Below, piece by piece: positions 1 through 9,122 of a stretch of DNA of 64,000 bases. A program made the translations under genes and the position numbers. Positions within the stretch are counted from its first letter, which is position 1. Each line of letters opens with the position of its first letter. The DNA is from Sulfitobacter donghicola DSW-25 = KCTC 12864 = JCM 14565 (GTDB lineage Bacteria > Pseudomonadota > Alphaproteobacteria > Rhodobacterales > Rhodobacteraceae), in NCBI RefSeq assembly GCF_000622405.1, contig NZ_JASF01000001.1:1-64000 (forward strand). The letters are read 5' to 3'. Under the pieces are notes generated by a model. It saw only the letters and a list, made by a program, of their open reading frames with translations. It did no database searches and was not told the DNA's origin.

Positions 1-719
1 AAATGTCTACATCATATGGCCGCTCGCCTGGCGGATATATTTGGACCATCTTGGAGCCTGTTGGGGGAATCTTAATGATGTCGATAGTCTTCTCGTATAT
101 CTTTCGCACACCGCCTCTAGGGTCAAGTTTCTTGTTGTTCTATGCAACGGGTATGCTTCCTTTTCTGGCTTATGGGGGTATTTCAATGAAAATTTCCAGT
201 GCTGTACAGTTTTCCAAACCACTTTTGGCCTACCCTTCGGTGACATATATTGATGCACTTGTCGCGCGTCTCATCTTGGAAGTCATCACGCAACTGATCG
301 TCGGATTAATTATCATTACGGGGGTACTTTTATGGACATCCGAAGCTGTAAGTTATGATTTTGGAGCGATCGGTCTGGCTATTTACATGGCAATTGCTCT
401 GGGTGTGGGGATAGGGCTAATGAACAGCGTCCTAAACGCTATGTTTCCAGTGTGGAGGACGCTCTGGGCTGTTCTGAACCGCCCGCTGTTCCTGATATCG
501 GGAATTTTCTTCCTTATTGAACCTTTGCCTGAGCAATACCGCAGCTTGCTGCTCTACAATCCTCTGGTTCACCTTCTTTCAATCATGCGATCGGGGTTTT
601 ATGCGTCCTATGATGCACCATATGCCTCGCCCGTTTATGTTTTTGCGTTTGCAAGCGTGCCGACTATCTTCGGGTTACTTTTGTTGTACCGCTATCATAA
701 GGATATCTTGGAATTATAA
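1..719 (+). CDS. ABC-2 type polysaccharide export permease, 5' truncated
   Basis: Integral membrane subunit of an ABC exporter of the KpsM/capsule type, which moves finished or lipid-linked polysaccharide across the inner membrane together with an ATPase. The visible 238 residues show about five hydrophobic segments, and the stretch SYGRSPGGYIWTILEPVGG is typical of the region just after the N-terminal cytoplasmic helix in this family. Members are usually about 260 residues and start before this motif, so the gene probably begins upstream of the window; the internal ATG at base 3 is not a convincing start. Its ATPase partner would be expected nearby outside the window. It is followed by glycan synthesis genes on the same strand, fitting export of the polymer they make. 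Export direction and substrate are inferred. Confidence 0.8.
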   Translation, partial: MSTSYGRSPGGYIWTILEPVGGILMMSIVFSYIFRTPPLGSSFLLFYATGMLPFLAYGGISMKISSAVQFSKPLLAYPSVTYIDALVARLILEVITQLIVGLIIITGVLLWTSEAVSYDFGAIGLAIYMAIALGVGIGLMNSVLNAMFPVWRTLWAVLNRPLFLISGIFFLIEPLPEQYRSLLLYNPLVHLLSIMRSGFYASYDAPYASPVYVFAFASVPTIFGLLLLYRYHKDILEL

Positions 720-788
720 GAGATGTGTAGAACGAATTGCTTAGTTCTTCATCAGTTGATATGCGAAAAAAAATTTAGGAATCCAGTT

Positions 789-3041
789 ATGACCCCAGGC
801 TCAGTGGGAGCGCGCGCGCTGCGGTTTTTGCGCATCTTCTTTCTCAAAACGTCAGAGTGGGCCGCGGTTAAGGCCGGGCGTGAGAGCGGTTTGTTTGATC
901 CGATCTATTACGCTGGTGCCTACCCGCAGGTACATGCGTTGTTCAGGCCCTTCTTGTTGCGCCACTATGTGGTGTACGGTGAATTGATGGGCTACCGGCC
1001 TAATCCCGATTTCTCGCCCTCAGCATATCTGCGGTATAATCCTGATGTTGCCATGCAAAATATGTCGCCATTCCTGCATTACGCAAGCATTGGCTATAAA
1101 GAAGACCGCATCACCAAAGAGTTACCTAAGGTGGAAGAAATGCCTGCGGTTCTGGCCCCCAAGCTGCGGTTCGATGCGTCACGTACGCGGGCAGATGTGG
1201 CGATCGTTATGCACATTTATTATCCCGACCTGTGGCCCGAGTTCAAAGCCAAGATTGACGGTCTGGACATAGAGCATGACCTGTTCATCACGCTGACTTA
1301 CCGCGGAGATGAGACGGAGGAATTGGCAGCACAGATCAGAGCAGAGTTCCCGTCCACGGTTGTGGTGCCGCTTGAAAACCGTGGCCGTGATATCCTGCCG
1401 TTTCTGACGCTGGTAAACGCGGGTGCGCTGACGGGCTACAAGGCGGTGTGCAAAATTCACACCAAAAAATCACCGCACCGCGAGGACGGCGAAATTTGGC
1501 GGCGCCACCTGATTGACGGTGTGTTGCCCGATGCGGGCCTGAAAGGCTTGCTCGAGACATTTATCGCCGATGAAGAAGCAGCCTTCTGGGTTGCCGATGG
1601 GCAGCATTTTGACGACACCAAATGGTGGGGCAGCAACCTTGAGACGACCCGCAGCCTTTTGCGCCGCATCGAGATGGAAATCTCCGGCAAACGGTTGTCC
1701 TTCCCTGCAGGCTCGATCTACTGGATGAAGCCTGTGGTGGTGGGTCTTCTGAAGGCGATGAACCTGCATGTCGAGCAGTTTGACCCGGAGATGGCGCAGG
1801 TTGACGGCACGTTGGCCCATGCGCTGGAGCGCACAATGGGGTTTCTTTCGGATGCGGCGGATATGGAGATCCGCCAAACCACACAGGTGGCACAAATCCG
1901 TGACGGACAGCTGAACACGGGTGTAAATGTCAGTGATATGACGCAGCCCGATTTTGTGAGCGCTTTCTACCTGCCGCAGTTCCATCCGATTCCGGAAAAC
2001 GATGCATGGTGGGGCAAAGGCTTTACCGAATGGCGTGGGGTAGTTGCTGCACAATCCATGTTTGACGGCCACAACCAGCCCTTGTTGCCGACAGATTTGG
2101 GGTTTTATGATCTGCGTGCCACCGAAGTGATGGGCGAGCAGGCGGCGTTGGCGCAGGCACATGGTGTTGATGCGTTTTGTGTCTACCACTACTGGTTCGA
2201 CGGGCGCCGCGTGCTGGAGGCGCCACTGGACAAGCTGCTTGAGCGTCCCGAAATCAACTTCCCGTTCTATTTGTGCTGGGCCAACGAGAGCTGGCGGCGT
2301 AACTGGGACGGGCTGTCGGGGACCGTCTTGCTGGAGCAAACCTATAAGCGCGGGTTTGAGCAGAAGCTGGTTGATGACAGTCTGAAGTATATGCGCGACC
2401 CGCGCTATATACGGCCCGACGGGGTGCGTCCGCGTTTTGTGATCTACCGGCCTGAAGACATGCCTGATCCTGCCGCTTCGGTCGCAAAGATGCGCCGCGC
2501 ATGGGCGGCTGCAGGCATCGGAGATGTCGAATTGGGTGCTGTGTGTTTCCACGTTGGTGGTGACGCGCCTGTCGCAGATGACCTGTTTGATTTCTGGGTC
2601 GAAATGCCTCCTCATGGTATCGTCACAATGGACGATTATGTGTTTGGCGGTCCTGAAGGCAACAAGCTGGGGCGTGATGTACGCACAGGCTTTAAAGGGC
2701 TGGTCTATGACTACAATAAAGTCATCAAGAATTCGGTTTCAAAGGAATATGTCAACGGGTTGCCCGACAATACCATCTGCGGTGTGATGCCCAGTTGGGA
2801 TAACTCGGCGCGGCGCGGGTATAAGGCGCATATGGCCTATGGTGCCAATCCAGCACGGTTCGGTGTTTGGCTGGACGAGGTAAAACGACACCGTATCTCA
2901 GGCTCATACCGCAAGGAGCTGTTTGTGAACGCCTGGAATGAATGGGCCGAAAAAGCTGTGATAGAGCCTAATTCTGCTTATGGTGATATGGCACTTCGTA
3001 TGTTGGAAGAAAAAGTGGGCAAGGAGAATAACGATGTCTAA
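789..3041 (+). CDS. RgpF/WbsX-type polysaccharide biosynthesis protein
   Basis: About 750 residues. Residues 36-107 hold a two-part FDPxYY..HY..G..PxPDFxxxxYLxxNPDV..FLHY..G motif found in three other polysaccharide proteins of this window. Residues about 135-385 match rhamnan synthesis protein F (RgpF; DVAIVMHIYYPDLW, NRGRDILPFL, KIHTKKSPH). Residues about 395-740 match the WbsX-like glycosyltransferase family (FYLPQFHPIPENDAWWGKGFTEW, CWANESWRRNWDG, NAWNEWAEKAVIEPN). These families act in rhamnan and O-antigen type glycan assembly. The ATG at 789 is chosen over one at 723 because AGGA lies 8 bases upstream and the extra N-terminus does not look coding. It overlaps the next gene by 8 bases, indicating one transcript. 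The exact sugar transferred is unknown. Confidence 0.82.
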   Translation: MTPGSVGARALRFLRIFFLKTSEWAAVKAGRESGLFDPIYYAGAYPQVHALFRPFLLRHYVVYGELMGYRPNPDFSPSAYLRYNPDVAMQNMSPFLHYASIGYKEDRITKELPKVEEMPAVLAPKLRFDASRTRADVAIVMHIYYPDLWPEFKAKIDGLDIEHDLFITLTYRGDETEELAAQIRAEFPSTVVVPLENRGRDILPFLTLVNAGALTGYKAVCKIHTKKSPHREDGEIWRRHLIDGVLPDAGLKGLLETFIADEEAAFWVADGQHFDDTKWWGSNLETTRSLLRRIEMEISGKRLSFPAGSIYWMKPVVVGLLKAMNLHVEQFDPEMAQVDGTLAHALERTMGFLSDAADMEIRQTTQVAQIRDGQLNTGVNVSDMTQPDFVSAFYLPQFHPIPENDAWWGKGFTEWRGVVAAQSMFDGHNQPLLPTDLGFYDLRATEVMGEQAALAQAHGVDAFCVYHYWFDGRRVLEAPLDKLLERPEINFPFYLCWANESWRRNWDGLSGTVLLEQTYKRGFEQKLVDDSLKYMRDPRYIRPDGVRPRFVIYRPEDMPDPAASVAKMRRAWAAAGIGDVELGAVCFHVGGDAPVADDLFDFWVEMPPHGIVTMDDYVFGGPEGNKLGRDVRTGFKGLVYDYNKVIKNSVSKEYVNGLPDNTICGVMPSWDNSARRGYKAHMAYGANPARFGVWLDEVKRHRISGSYRKELFVNAWNEWAEKAVIEPNSAYGDMALRMLEEKVGKENNDV

Positions 3042-4035
3042 GGTTGTCCTTCATATTGGAACGCATAAAACGGCAACGACTACCATTCAGGACATGTTCC
3101 ATAAGAATGCACCGCTACTGAAGCAACATGGGCTGATATATCCGCGGATGGGGCGGGTAACAGGCCATCACGGGCTAGTCTATGATTGGTCGAACTTGCC
3201 AAAAGTTTACCAGCCCGACACCACCAGCCTGGATGCCTATAGCAATATCGCCGAAGAATATGCACACCGTGATGTTACCGTGTTCCTCAGCTCGGAGGAA
3301 TTCTCGCGCAATAACCCCGGGGCCGCGGTGGATTTTGCTGCCGTACGTGAACGGCTTGCCCTCTTTGACGAGATTGAGGTGATATGTATCCTGCGTACTC
3401 AGTGGCAGTTTATGCAGTCGATATATCTTGAATTGAGCCGTCGCAATAACCCGCCACGGCCCTCGAAGATATCAAAACCTGCGATTGATAATGGTATGTC
3501 GATGGGGCTGGTGGTGGATTACAATCTGATCCTAGACCGTCTTGAAAAAACCTTTGCGCCAGAAGAAATCACGTTGCTGGACTTCAACGCATGTAGACGT
3601 GCGGAGGGGCGTATTATCGGCTATTTGCTGCGTCATCTGGGCGTAGACTTAAAAGCGGATGCACTTGAATTGGTAAATGGGGGGCTTTCAAATGTCTCGC
3701 CTCATCCGCTGGCATCCTGGGTCAGTAACATCATGGCAGAACCTAAAACTGCACCTGACTGGTTACTGGTAAGTGCGACAACTGCCTTCGAGGAAGAGGC
3801 TGGATTAGATGTCACTCCCTGCTTGTTCACGCAATCCGAGTTTGCTGAATTGGAGAAGCATTTTGCCCCGCTTAATGCCCGCCTTGCAGAACGCCGCAGC
3901 GCGGTGCAACCTGATTTCAAAATAACGCCGCCGAATGCGAAGGCAATCCAGCTCTACCGTAATCAGGTGCAATCTCCGATTTGGGCTAAGCTAGCCCATG
4001 TTCTTGTGCTAGACCGGATGAACGGGCAGAAATAG
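3034..4035 (+). CDS. Sulfotransferase-like protein
   Basis: A 333-residue protein opening with MSKVVLHIGTHKTATTTIQ, which resembles the 5'-phosphosulfate-binding loop at the start of PAPS-dependent sulfotransferases. A later VICILRTQWQFMQSIY segment corresponds to the 3'-phosphate-binding region (usual form V-x-x-x-R-x-P...S). Such enzymes move sulfate from PAPS to hydroxyls, often of glycans. The start at 3034 has AAGGAG upstream and overlaps the stop of the RgpF/WbsX gene, so the two are translationally coupled. This suggests that the polymer is sulfated, but the acceptor cannot be read from sequence. The overall family call is firmer than the substrate. Confidence 0.68.
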   Translation: MSKVVLHIGTHKTATTTIQDMFHKNAPLLKQHGLIYPRMGRVTGHHGLVYDWSNLPKVYQPDTTSLDAYSNIAEEYAHRDVTVFLSSEEFSRNNPGAAVDFAAVRERLALFDEIEVICILRTQWQFMQSIYLELSRRNNPPRPSKISKPAIDNGMSMGLVVDYNLILDRLEKTFAPEEITLLDFNACRRAEGRIIGYLLRHLGVDLKADALELVNGGLSNVSPHPLASWVSNIMAEPKTAPDWLLVSATTAFEEEAGLDVTPCLFTQSEFAELEKHFAPLNARLAERRSAVQPDFKITPPNAKAIQLYRNQVQSPIWAKLAHVLVLDRMNGQK

Positions 4036-4102
4036 TCCCTGCTCTTAAGCCGGATTAATACTCTGCCTGACCTCTCTTATTTTGATCGATTGGAAATTTA
4101 AA

Positions 4103-5587
4103 ATGATCAAACCGTTGCTTGTTGTTGCTCCAAACACTTGGGAGTTTTTGCGCGATCCAATGATCGCTCCGACGGGGTTTCGTGAGTACGATGCGCGCTG
4201 GCAATACCCGGAGGCGATCAACCTGCCAGGTATTACCGCGTTGGGGGTTGGCCTTGGTACACAGATGCACCGCCGCGGGATTGATCCGGTCATTGCTGTG
4301 GGCAATGATTACCGTGACTATTCGCTGTCCATCAAAAACGCCCTGATGCTGGGGCTGATGCAGGCGGGCATTCATGTCAAAGACATTGGTCCTGCTGTCT
4401 CTCCAATGGCTTATTTTGCGCAGTTTCATCTCGACGCGCCTGCAGTGGCGATGGTTACTGCGTCGCATAACCCAAATGGCTGGACAGGCGTGAAAATGGG
4501 CTTTGAACGCCCACTGACCCACGGCCCTGACGAGATGAATGAATTGCGCGATATTGTCCTGAACGGTGAGGGTGAGTTGCGCGACGGCGGGAAGTACGAA
4601 TTTGTTGAAGGCGTGCGTGAGGCGTATCTTGACGACCTCGTGGGTGACTTCAAAATGACCCGTAAGCTCAAAGTCGTTTGCGCTACTGGCAACGGTACGG
4701 CCGCCGCCTTTGGACCTGAGTTGTTCGAGCGGATCGGCGTCGAAGTTGTCTCAAGCCATAACGAGCTGGATTACACATTTCCCCATTACAACCCGAACCC
4801 CGAAGCCATGGAAATGCTCCATGACATGAGCGCTTCTGTCAAAGCATCAGGTGCTGATTTTGCCCTTGGGTTTGATGGCGATGGCGACCGTTGCGGTGTT
4901 GTCGATGATGAGGGCGAAGAGATTTTCGCCGATAAGATGGGCGTCATCATGGCGCGTGATCTGAGCAAGATTTATCCCAACTCGACCTTTGTAGCAGACG
5001 TGAAATCAACAGGGCTGTTTGCCTCTGATCCAGTACTCAAGGCAAATGGTGCCAAGTCGGATTATTGGAAGACCGGCCACTCCCATATGAAGCGCCGTGT
5101 GCATGCCCTGGGCGCGCTCGCGGGCTTTGAAAAATCGGGCCACTACTTTTTGGCAGAGCCTATCGGGCGCGGGTACGACTGCGGGATGCGTGTCGCTGTT
5201 GAAGTGTGCAAACTGATGGACCGCAACCCTGACATGTCCATGAGCGATCTGCGCCGTGCGCTGCCGCTGACCTATTCCATGCCCACAATGTCACCCTATG
5301 CCGCAGATGAGGAAAAATACGATATCCTTGAGCGGATTGTGTCAAAGCTTGAAGGCGTGACAGAGCTGGCAGGCCGCAAGGTTGCACAAGTTGTGACCGT
5401 GAATGGTGCCCGCGTGATCCTTGATAATGGCAGCTGGGGTTTGGTGCGTGCGTCCTCCAATACGCCCAATCTGGTGGTGGTCTGTGAAAGCGCTGAATCA
5501 GAGACCGAGCTGCGCGCGATCTTTAAGGCGATTGACGATGTGATCCGCTCCGAGCCCGGTGTGGGCGACTACGACCAGACGTTTTAA
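4103..5587 (+). CDS. manB: Phosphomannomutase / phosphoglucomutase
   Basis: Alpha-D-phosphohexomutase of 494 residues that interconverts hexose-6-phosphate and hexose-1-phosphate, most likely mannose, feeding GDP-mannose synthesis by the ManC encoded at 45486-46925. The catalytic phosphoserine loop TASHNPNGWTG, the metal loop DGDGDRCG, the sugar-binding loop EKSGH and the C-terminal phosphate loop RASSNTP are all present, so it should be active. ATG at 4103 is preferred over an upstream TTG because GGAAA lies 6 bases ahead. It follows the sulfotransferase gene by 67 bases and overlaps the end of the convergent methyltransferase relic by 4 bases. A phosphoglucomutase role is possible, as the family is often bifunctional. 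Confidence 0.85.
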   Translation: MIKPLLVVAPNTWEFLRDPMIAPTGFREYDARWQYPEAINLPGITALGVGLGTQMHRRGIDPVIAVGNDYRDYSLSIKNALMLGLMQAGIHVKDIGPAVSPMAYFAQFHLDAPAVAMVTASHNPNGWTGVKMGFERPLTHGPDEMNELRDIVLNGEGELRDGGKYEFVEGVREAYLDDLVGDFKMTRKLKVVCATGNGTAAAFGPELFERIGVEVVSSHNELDYTFPHYNPNPEAMEMLHDMSASVKASGADFALGFDGDGDRCGVVDDEGEEIFADKMGVIMARDLSKIYPNSTFVADVKSTGLFASDPVLKANGAKSDYWKTGHSHMKRRVHALGALAGFEKSGHYFLAEPIGRGYDCGMRVAVEVCKLMDRNPDMSMSDLRRALPLTYSMPTMSPYAADEEKYDILERIVSKLEGVTELAGRKVAQVVTVNGARVILDNGSWGLVRASSNTPNLVVVCESAESETELRAIFKAIDDVIRSEPGVGDYDQTF

Positions 5588-6033
5588 TCTGCCGGTACGA
5601 CAGCTTTTGTGTCGCGCTTACGGGCAATCGCCCAGCCCAGATTGGGGTGTATTGCAAAATGACTATAGCCAAGATCGGGCAGCACTTCTTCCCACAAGAG
5701 GCGCACCGGCTTGGCTTGTTGTTCATCGCTGCTGAATTGACCGAGAGTTTCGGGGCCTTCCTGAAACGCAGGAGAGGTCGCAATTGACCAATCCAGATCA
5801 TCCAGCACAAGCAGCCCGCCGGGTCTGATCAAACGATCCGCAAGGAAGACCCCTAGCGCTGAAACATCCCAGCTGTGCCCTCCGTCCAGATAGCACAGAT
5901 CAAAAACAGGACGTGGACGTGCGCGTAACATCTTTTGCAGCTCCCACGTATAGGAGCGATGGGCAAAGACCGGTGTGACACGGTGGCCGAGCTTCAGTTC
6001 AGCAAGAATATCAGTGATGTTTGGAGCCTTTGT
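5584..6033 (-). pseudogene. Methyltransferase, C-terminal part, cut off by IS66
   Basis: C-terminal 149 residues of a class I SAM-dependent methyltransferase of the methyltransferase-24 type. The segment CYLDGGHSWDVSALGVF followed by LIRPGGLLVLDDLDW is the usual acidic strand and post-strand motif. The N-terminal part lies at 9115-9341. Removing the IS66 element and one copy of the 8-bp duplication joins the halves in frame (..DLTSARTKAPNITDIL..) into a 222-residue protein. The gene is therefore broken by insertion, not by decay. It would have methylated a small molecule or sugar; the location in a glycan locus suggests a sugar O-methyltransferase, which is inference. Confidence 0.85.
6026..6033. 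repeat. IS66 target site duplication, left copy
   Basis: GCCTTTGT directly flanks the left terminal repeat of the IS66 element and recurs at 9115-9122. Eight bases is the duplication size known for IS66-family elements. Confidence 0.93.
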
Positions 6034-6105
6034 GTAAGCGGTGCGCTGACCCCACCTTCCTGACGGCTGCTTGATCTGCGAGTCCGTTTCCATGTGTAGA
6101 TTTGG

Positions 6106-6519
6106 ATGGAGACGGCGTTGGTAGGACATATAGAGCACCATATGGAGGACGCTGGCCGGATGGAGGTCATGGTTGGCCCGTCTGGCAAGCGGAATTGGTC
6201 TGATGCGTTCAAGGGCCGTGTTGTTGCCGAGACGCTGGTGCCCGGTGTGACGGTCAATGAAGTGGCACAGCGGCATGATTTGCGGCCCAATCACCTGTCC
6301 TCATGGCGGCGGTTGGCGAAGGACGGCAAGCTGGTTGTGCCGGATTTGGTGGGTGCCGAGTTTGCCCCTGTGGTGCTGGCACCTGAGGCAGCGCCGATTG
6401 CGGCCCCTTCGGAACGTGCTGTTGAGATCATTTATGGTGCAATCACTATTCGTTTGGATGCCGGGACCCAGCCGGACCGGATTGCCGAGATTGTGCATGC
6501 CCTGTCTGCACGCGCATGA
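6106..6519 (+). CDS. tnpA: IS66 accessory protein TnpA
   Basis: A 137-residue IS66 TnpA. The core KRNWSDAFKGRVVAETLVPG...VNEVAQRHDLRPNHLSSWRRLAKDGKL is a helix-turn-helix of the IS3 OrfA/IS66 TnpA type that binds element DNA. It overlaps tnpB by 4 bases (ATGA), so the two are translationally coupled. The start is uncertain: ATGs at 6106, 6142 and 6160 are in frame and none has a strong ribosome-binding site; the longest is given. Confidence 0.85.
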   Translation: METALVGHIEHHMEDAGRMEVMVGPSGKRNWSDAFKGRVVAETLVPGVTVNEVAQRHDLRPNHLSSWRRLAKDGKLVVPDLVGAEFAPVVLAPEAAPIAAPSERAVEIIYGAITIRLDAGTQPDRIAEIVHALSARA

Positions 6520-6869
6520 TGTTTCCGTCGAACCGAGTGCGGATCGTTGTGGCGACCAAACCTGTGGACTTCCGCAAAGGTCATGACGGACTGGCGGCAC
6601 TGGTCAAGAACGAGCTGCGCAAAGAACCGTTCACCGGGACGGTATTTGTGTTCCGCGCAAAGCGAGCGGACCGGCTGAAGCTCTTGTATTGGGACGGCAC
6701 CGGACTGGTGATGGCTTACAAGCGGCTGGAGGAACATACCTTCACCTGGCCTGCGATCAAAGACGGGCTGATGGCGCTGAACCACGCTCAATTTGAGGCG
6801 CTGTTCTCCGGGCTGGACTGGCGGAAAGTGAAGGCTTTGGCAGCACGCCCGCCGACTGCGGCAGAGTGA
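6516..6869 (+). CDS. tnpB: IS66 accessory protein TnpB
   Basis: A 117-residue IS66 Orf2-like protein with the family hallmarks VATKPVDFRKGHDGLAALV, VFVFRAKRADRLKLLYWDGTG and LEEHTFTWP. Required together with TnpA and TnpC for IS66 transposition, although its biochemical role is not settled. Normal length for the family. It overlaps tnpA by 4 bases and is followed by tnpC after 54 bases. Confidence 0.93.
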   Translation: MMFPSNRVRIVVATKPVDFRKGHDGLAALVKNELRKEPFTGTVFVFRAKRADRLKLLYWDGTGLVMAYKRLEEHTFTWPAIKDGLMALNHAQFEALFSGLDWRKVKALAARPPTAAE

Positions 6870-6923
6870 ATCAGGCAGGCTTTTGCACGGGTGATTGGTG
6901 GCATCATTTGATAGGTATCCGCC

Positions 6924-8543
6924 ATGATAACGGGTTCAAATCTTCCAGATGATATTGATGCACTGAAGGCCATGATCTTGGCTTCTCAGGCTGAGATTGC
7001 TCAGCGGGATGCGCTGGTCGCGGATCGGGACGCTGTTATTGAACGCAAGGAAGATTGCATCCAGCGGCTGGAGAAGTTGGTCGCTGACTTCAAACGCGCC
7101 TTGTTCGGCGCGCGCTCCGAGAAAGCCAGTCCTGAGCAATTTGAGCTGGCGCTGGAAGACATCGAAACGGCAATGGCAGCGGTTCACGCCGAAGACGAAG
7201 CCCTTGATCCGCCTGCGCCGCCCACGGCAAAGCCGCGTAAGACCAATCGCGGGTCGCTCCCCAAACATCTGCCACGCATCGAAGAGGTGATTGCGCCTGA
7301 CAGCACAATCTGCGGCTGCGGTGCCGAGCGCCATGTGATTGGTGAGGACGTGTCCGAACGCCTCGACATCATTCCGGCGCAGTTCCGGGTCATTGTTACA
7401 CGCCGCCCGAAGTATGCCTGTCGGTCCTGCACGAACGGGGTCGTCCAAGCGCCTGCACCCGCGCGCCTCATTCCAGGCGGCATGCCCACGGAAGCCACTG
7501 TGGCGCATGTGTTGGTCAGCAAGTACGCGGATCATCTGCCGCTGTATCGTCAGGCCCAGATTTACGCACGGCAAGGTATCGATCTGGACCGTTCGACCCT
7601 CGCAGGGTACGTTGGCAAAGCGGCCTATGAACTGCGGCCCGTGTTTGATGCGCTGATCACCGACCTGAAGCGGTCCTCGAAGCTGTTCATGGATGAGACC
7701 CGCGCTCCAGTGCTGGATCCCGGCAAGCGCAAAACAAAGACCGGATACTTCTGGGCGCTGGACCGTGATGATCGACCGTGGGCTGGCGTGTCACCGCCGG
7801 GCGTGGCTTTTACCTACGCGCCGGGGCGGTCCGGCCAATATGCAGATGATATTTTGAAAGGATTCTCGGGCATCCTCCAAGTCGATGGCTATGCAGGCTA
7901 CAACCGCTTGTTCAAACGCGTGAATGACCGTGTTGCATTGGCCTATTGCTGGGCCCATGCACGGCGCAAACTGCACGAGGTCGCGCAATCCGGCACAGCT
8001 CCCATCGCCGAAGAGGGATTAAGACAGATCGCCGCCCTCTACCGCATCGAAAAGGATATCCGGGGCCTGACCGACAAGGACCGGCTGGCGGCAAGACAAG
8101 ATCAGTCAGCCCCGCTGATCGCAGTGTTTGAAGCATGGTTGACCGCCAATCGCGCCCGCGTCTCCTCCAAAGCCCCTCTGGGCGAAGCGCTCAAATACAT
8201 CGCAAAATACTGGAGCGGCTTGATGCTGTTCCTTGTTGATGGACGTATCGAAATGGATAGCAACGCCGTGGAGCGGACGATCCGGCCCATCGCCTTGAAC
8301 CGCAAAAACGCACTCTTCGCTGGCGATGACGCCGGAGCGGCAAACTGGGGCGTCATCGCCTCCCTGATCGAGACCTGCAAACTCAACGCAGTCGATCCAC
8401 ACGCATATCTGGCGGAAACGCTTACAGCCATTGTGAGCGGCCATAAACAATCAGATATCGACGCCTTGCTGCCTTGGAGCTACAATCGGCTCAGGCAAAA
8501 AGGCGACGGTCATGAGCATCATCGAAATCAAGGTCACGCTTGA
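6924..8543 (+). CDS. tnpC: IS66 transposase TnpC
   Basis: The 539-residue catalytic transposase of the element. It has an N-terminal leucine-zipper-like coiled coil (about residues 10-60), a zinc-finger-like CGCGAERHVIGEDVSERLDIIPAQF...CRSC region, and the DDE core with DETRAPV, QVDGYAGYN and NAVERTIRPIALNRKNALFAG, the last containing the conserved catalytic glutamate. Length and order are normal for the family. Its 3' end overlaps the passenger gene by 32 bases in a different frame. Confidence 0.95.
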   Translation: MITGSNLPDDIDALKAMILASQAEIAQRDALVADRDAVIERKEDCIQRLEKLVADFKRALFGARSEKASPEQFELALEDIETAMAAVHAEDEALDPPAPPTAKPRKTNRGSLPKHLPRIEEVIAPDSTICGCGAERHVIGEDVSERLDIIPAQFRVIVTRRPKYACRSCTNGVVQAPAPARLIPGGMPTEATVAHVLVSKYADHLPLYRQAQIYARQGIDLDRSTLAGYVGKAAYELRPVFDALITDLKRSSKLFMDETRAPVLDPGKRKTKTGYFWALDRDDRPWAGVSPPGVAFTYAPGRSGQYADDILKGFSGILQVDGYAGYNRLFKRVNDRVALAYCWAHARRKLHEVAQSGTAPIAEEGLRQIAALYRIEKDIRGLTDKDRLAARQDQSAPLIAVFEAWLTANRARVSSKAPLGEALKYIAKYWSGLMLFLVDGRIEMDSNAVERTIRPIALNRKNALFAGDDAGAANWGVIASLIETCKLNAVDPHAYLAETLTAIVSGHKQSDIDALLPWSYNRLRQKGDGHEHHRNQGHA

Positions 8544-9087
8544 GTACATCGAACCCACCGTCACCCGCACTCTGCAGGTGCCATCAGACATCCGCCTCGA
8601 CCGCCTGCACCTGACGCTGCAGGCCGCTATGGGTTGGATCAATTCCCATCTGTACATGTTTGAGGCAGAGGGCGCGACCTGGGGGCTGCCCGATCCGGAC
8701 TTTGGTGGTGATGACCTGCCAGCCAACAAAACCACATTGGCCGAGGTGCTGACAGACACCGGCGCGCGCAGTATCCGCTACATCTACGACTTCGGTGATA
8801 GCTGGGAACACAGATTGCAAATCGGGGAGTTCACCGATCCCAACCCGGGCGACCTCTACCCCCGCCTGACAGACATCTCAGGTCTATGCCCGCCAGAAGA
8901 CGTCGGCGGCTTCCCCGGATACAAAGAGTTCCTGGACGCGATGGCCGATGCCAAACATCCCGAACACGCAAGTCTCAAGGAATGGTATGGCGGTGCGTTC
9001 GACCCAAGCACACCACCAGCAGACGAACTGCGCTTCGAAGTGCTCAAGCTGGCAAAACGGTGGAAGCCGAAAAAGACGATCAACTGA
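8512..9087 (+). CDS. Plasmid pRiA4b ORF-3 family protein, IS66 passenger
   Basis: A 191-residue protein of the pRiA4b ORF-3-like family. Recognisable blocks are VTLEYIEPTVTRTLQVPSDIRLDRLH, WINSHLYMFEAEG and YIYDFGDSWEHRLQI, with an ..EDVGGFPGYKEFLDA.. C-terminal part. No enzymatic function is established for the family. It starts within the last codons of tnpC and ends 27 bases before the right terminal repeat, so it moves with the element. Passenger genes of this family in IS66-type elements are known; any effect on the host or on transposition is unproven. Confidence 0.82.
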   Translation: MSIIEIKVTLEYIEPTVTRTLQVPSDIRLDRLHLTLQAAMGWINSHLYMFEAEGATWGLPDPDFGGDDLPANKTTLAEVLTDTGARSIRYIYDFGDSWEHRLQIGEFTDPNPGDLYPRLTDISGLCPPEDVGGFPGYKEFLDAMADAKHPEHASLKEWYGGAFDPSTPPADELRFEVLKLAKRWKPKKTIN

Positions 9088-9114
9088 TCAACGTGGGGTT
9101 AAAGCACCGCTTAC

Positions 9115-9122
9115 GCCTTTGT
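9115..9122. repeat. IS66 target site duplication, right copy
   Basis: GCCTTTGT, identical to 6026-6033, directly abuts the right terminal repeat of the IS66 element. Confidence 0.93.

Larger units (their letters stand above)
6034..9114 (+). mobile_element. Complete IS66-family insertion sequence (3081 bp)
   Basis: Both ends are visible. The left end reads GTAAGCGGTGCGCTGACCCC and the right end, reverse complemented, reads GTAAGCGGTGCTTTAACCCC, so the terminal inverted repeats match at the first 11 bases and at the distal ACCCCAC. An identical 8-bp duplication (GCCTTTGT) lies outside each end. Inside are tnpA, tnpB and tnpC in the usual IS66 order, plus a fourth gene of the pRiA4b ORF-3 family as a passenger. 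All reading frames are intact, so the element may still be active. It sits within a methyltransferase gene whose frame is restored when the element is removed. Confidence 0.95.

Noticed and set aside
1470..2615. 381-codon minus-strand frame opposite the WbsX-type domain
   Set aside because: Shadow of a well-supported coding region; no start signal and no recognisable domain.
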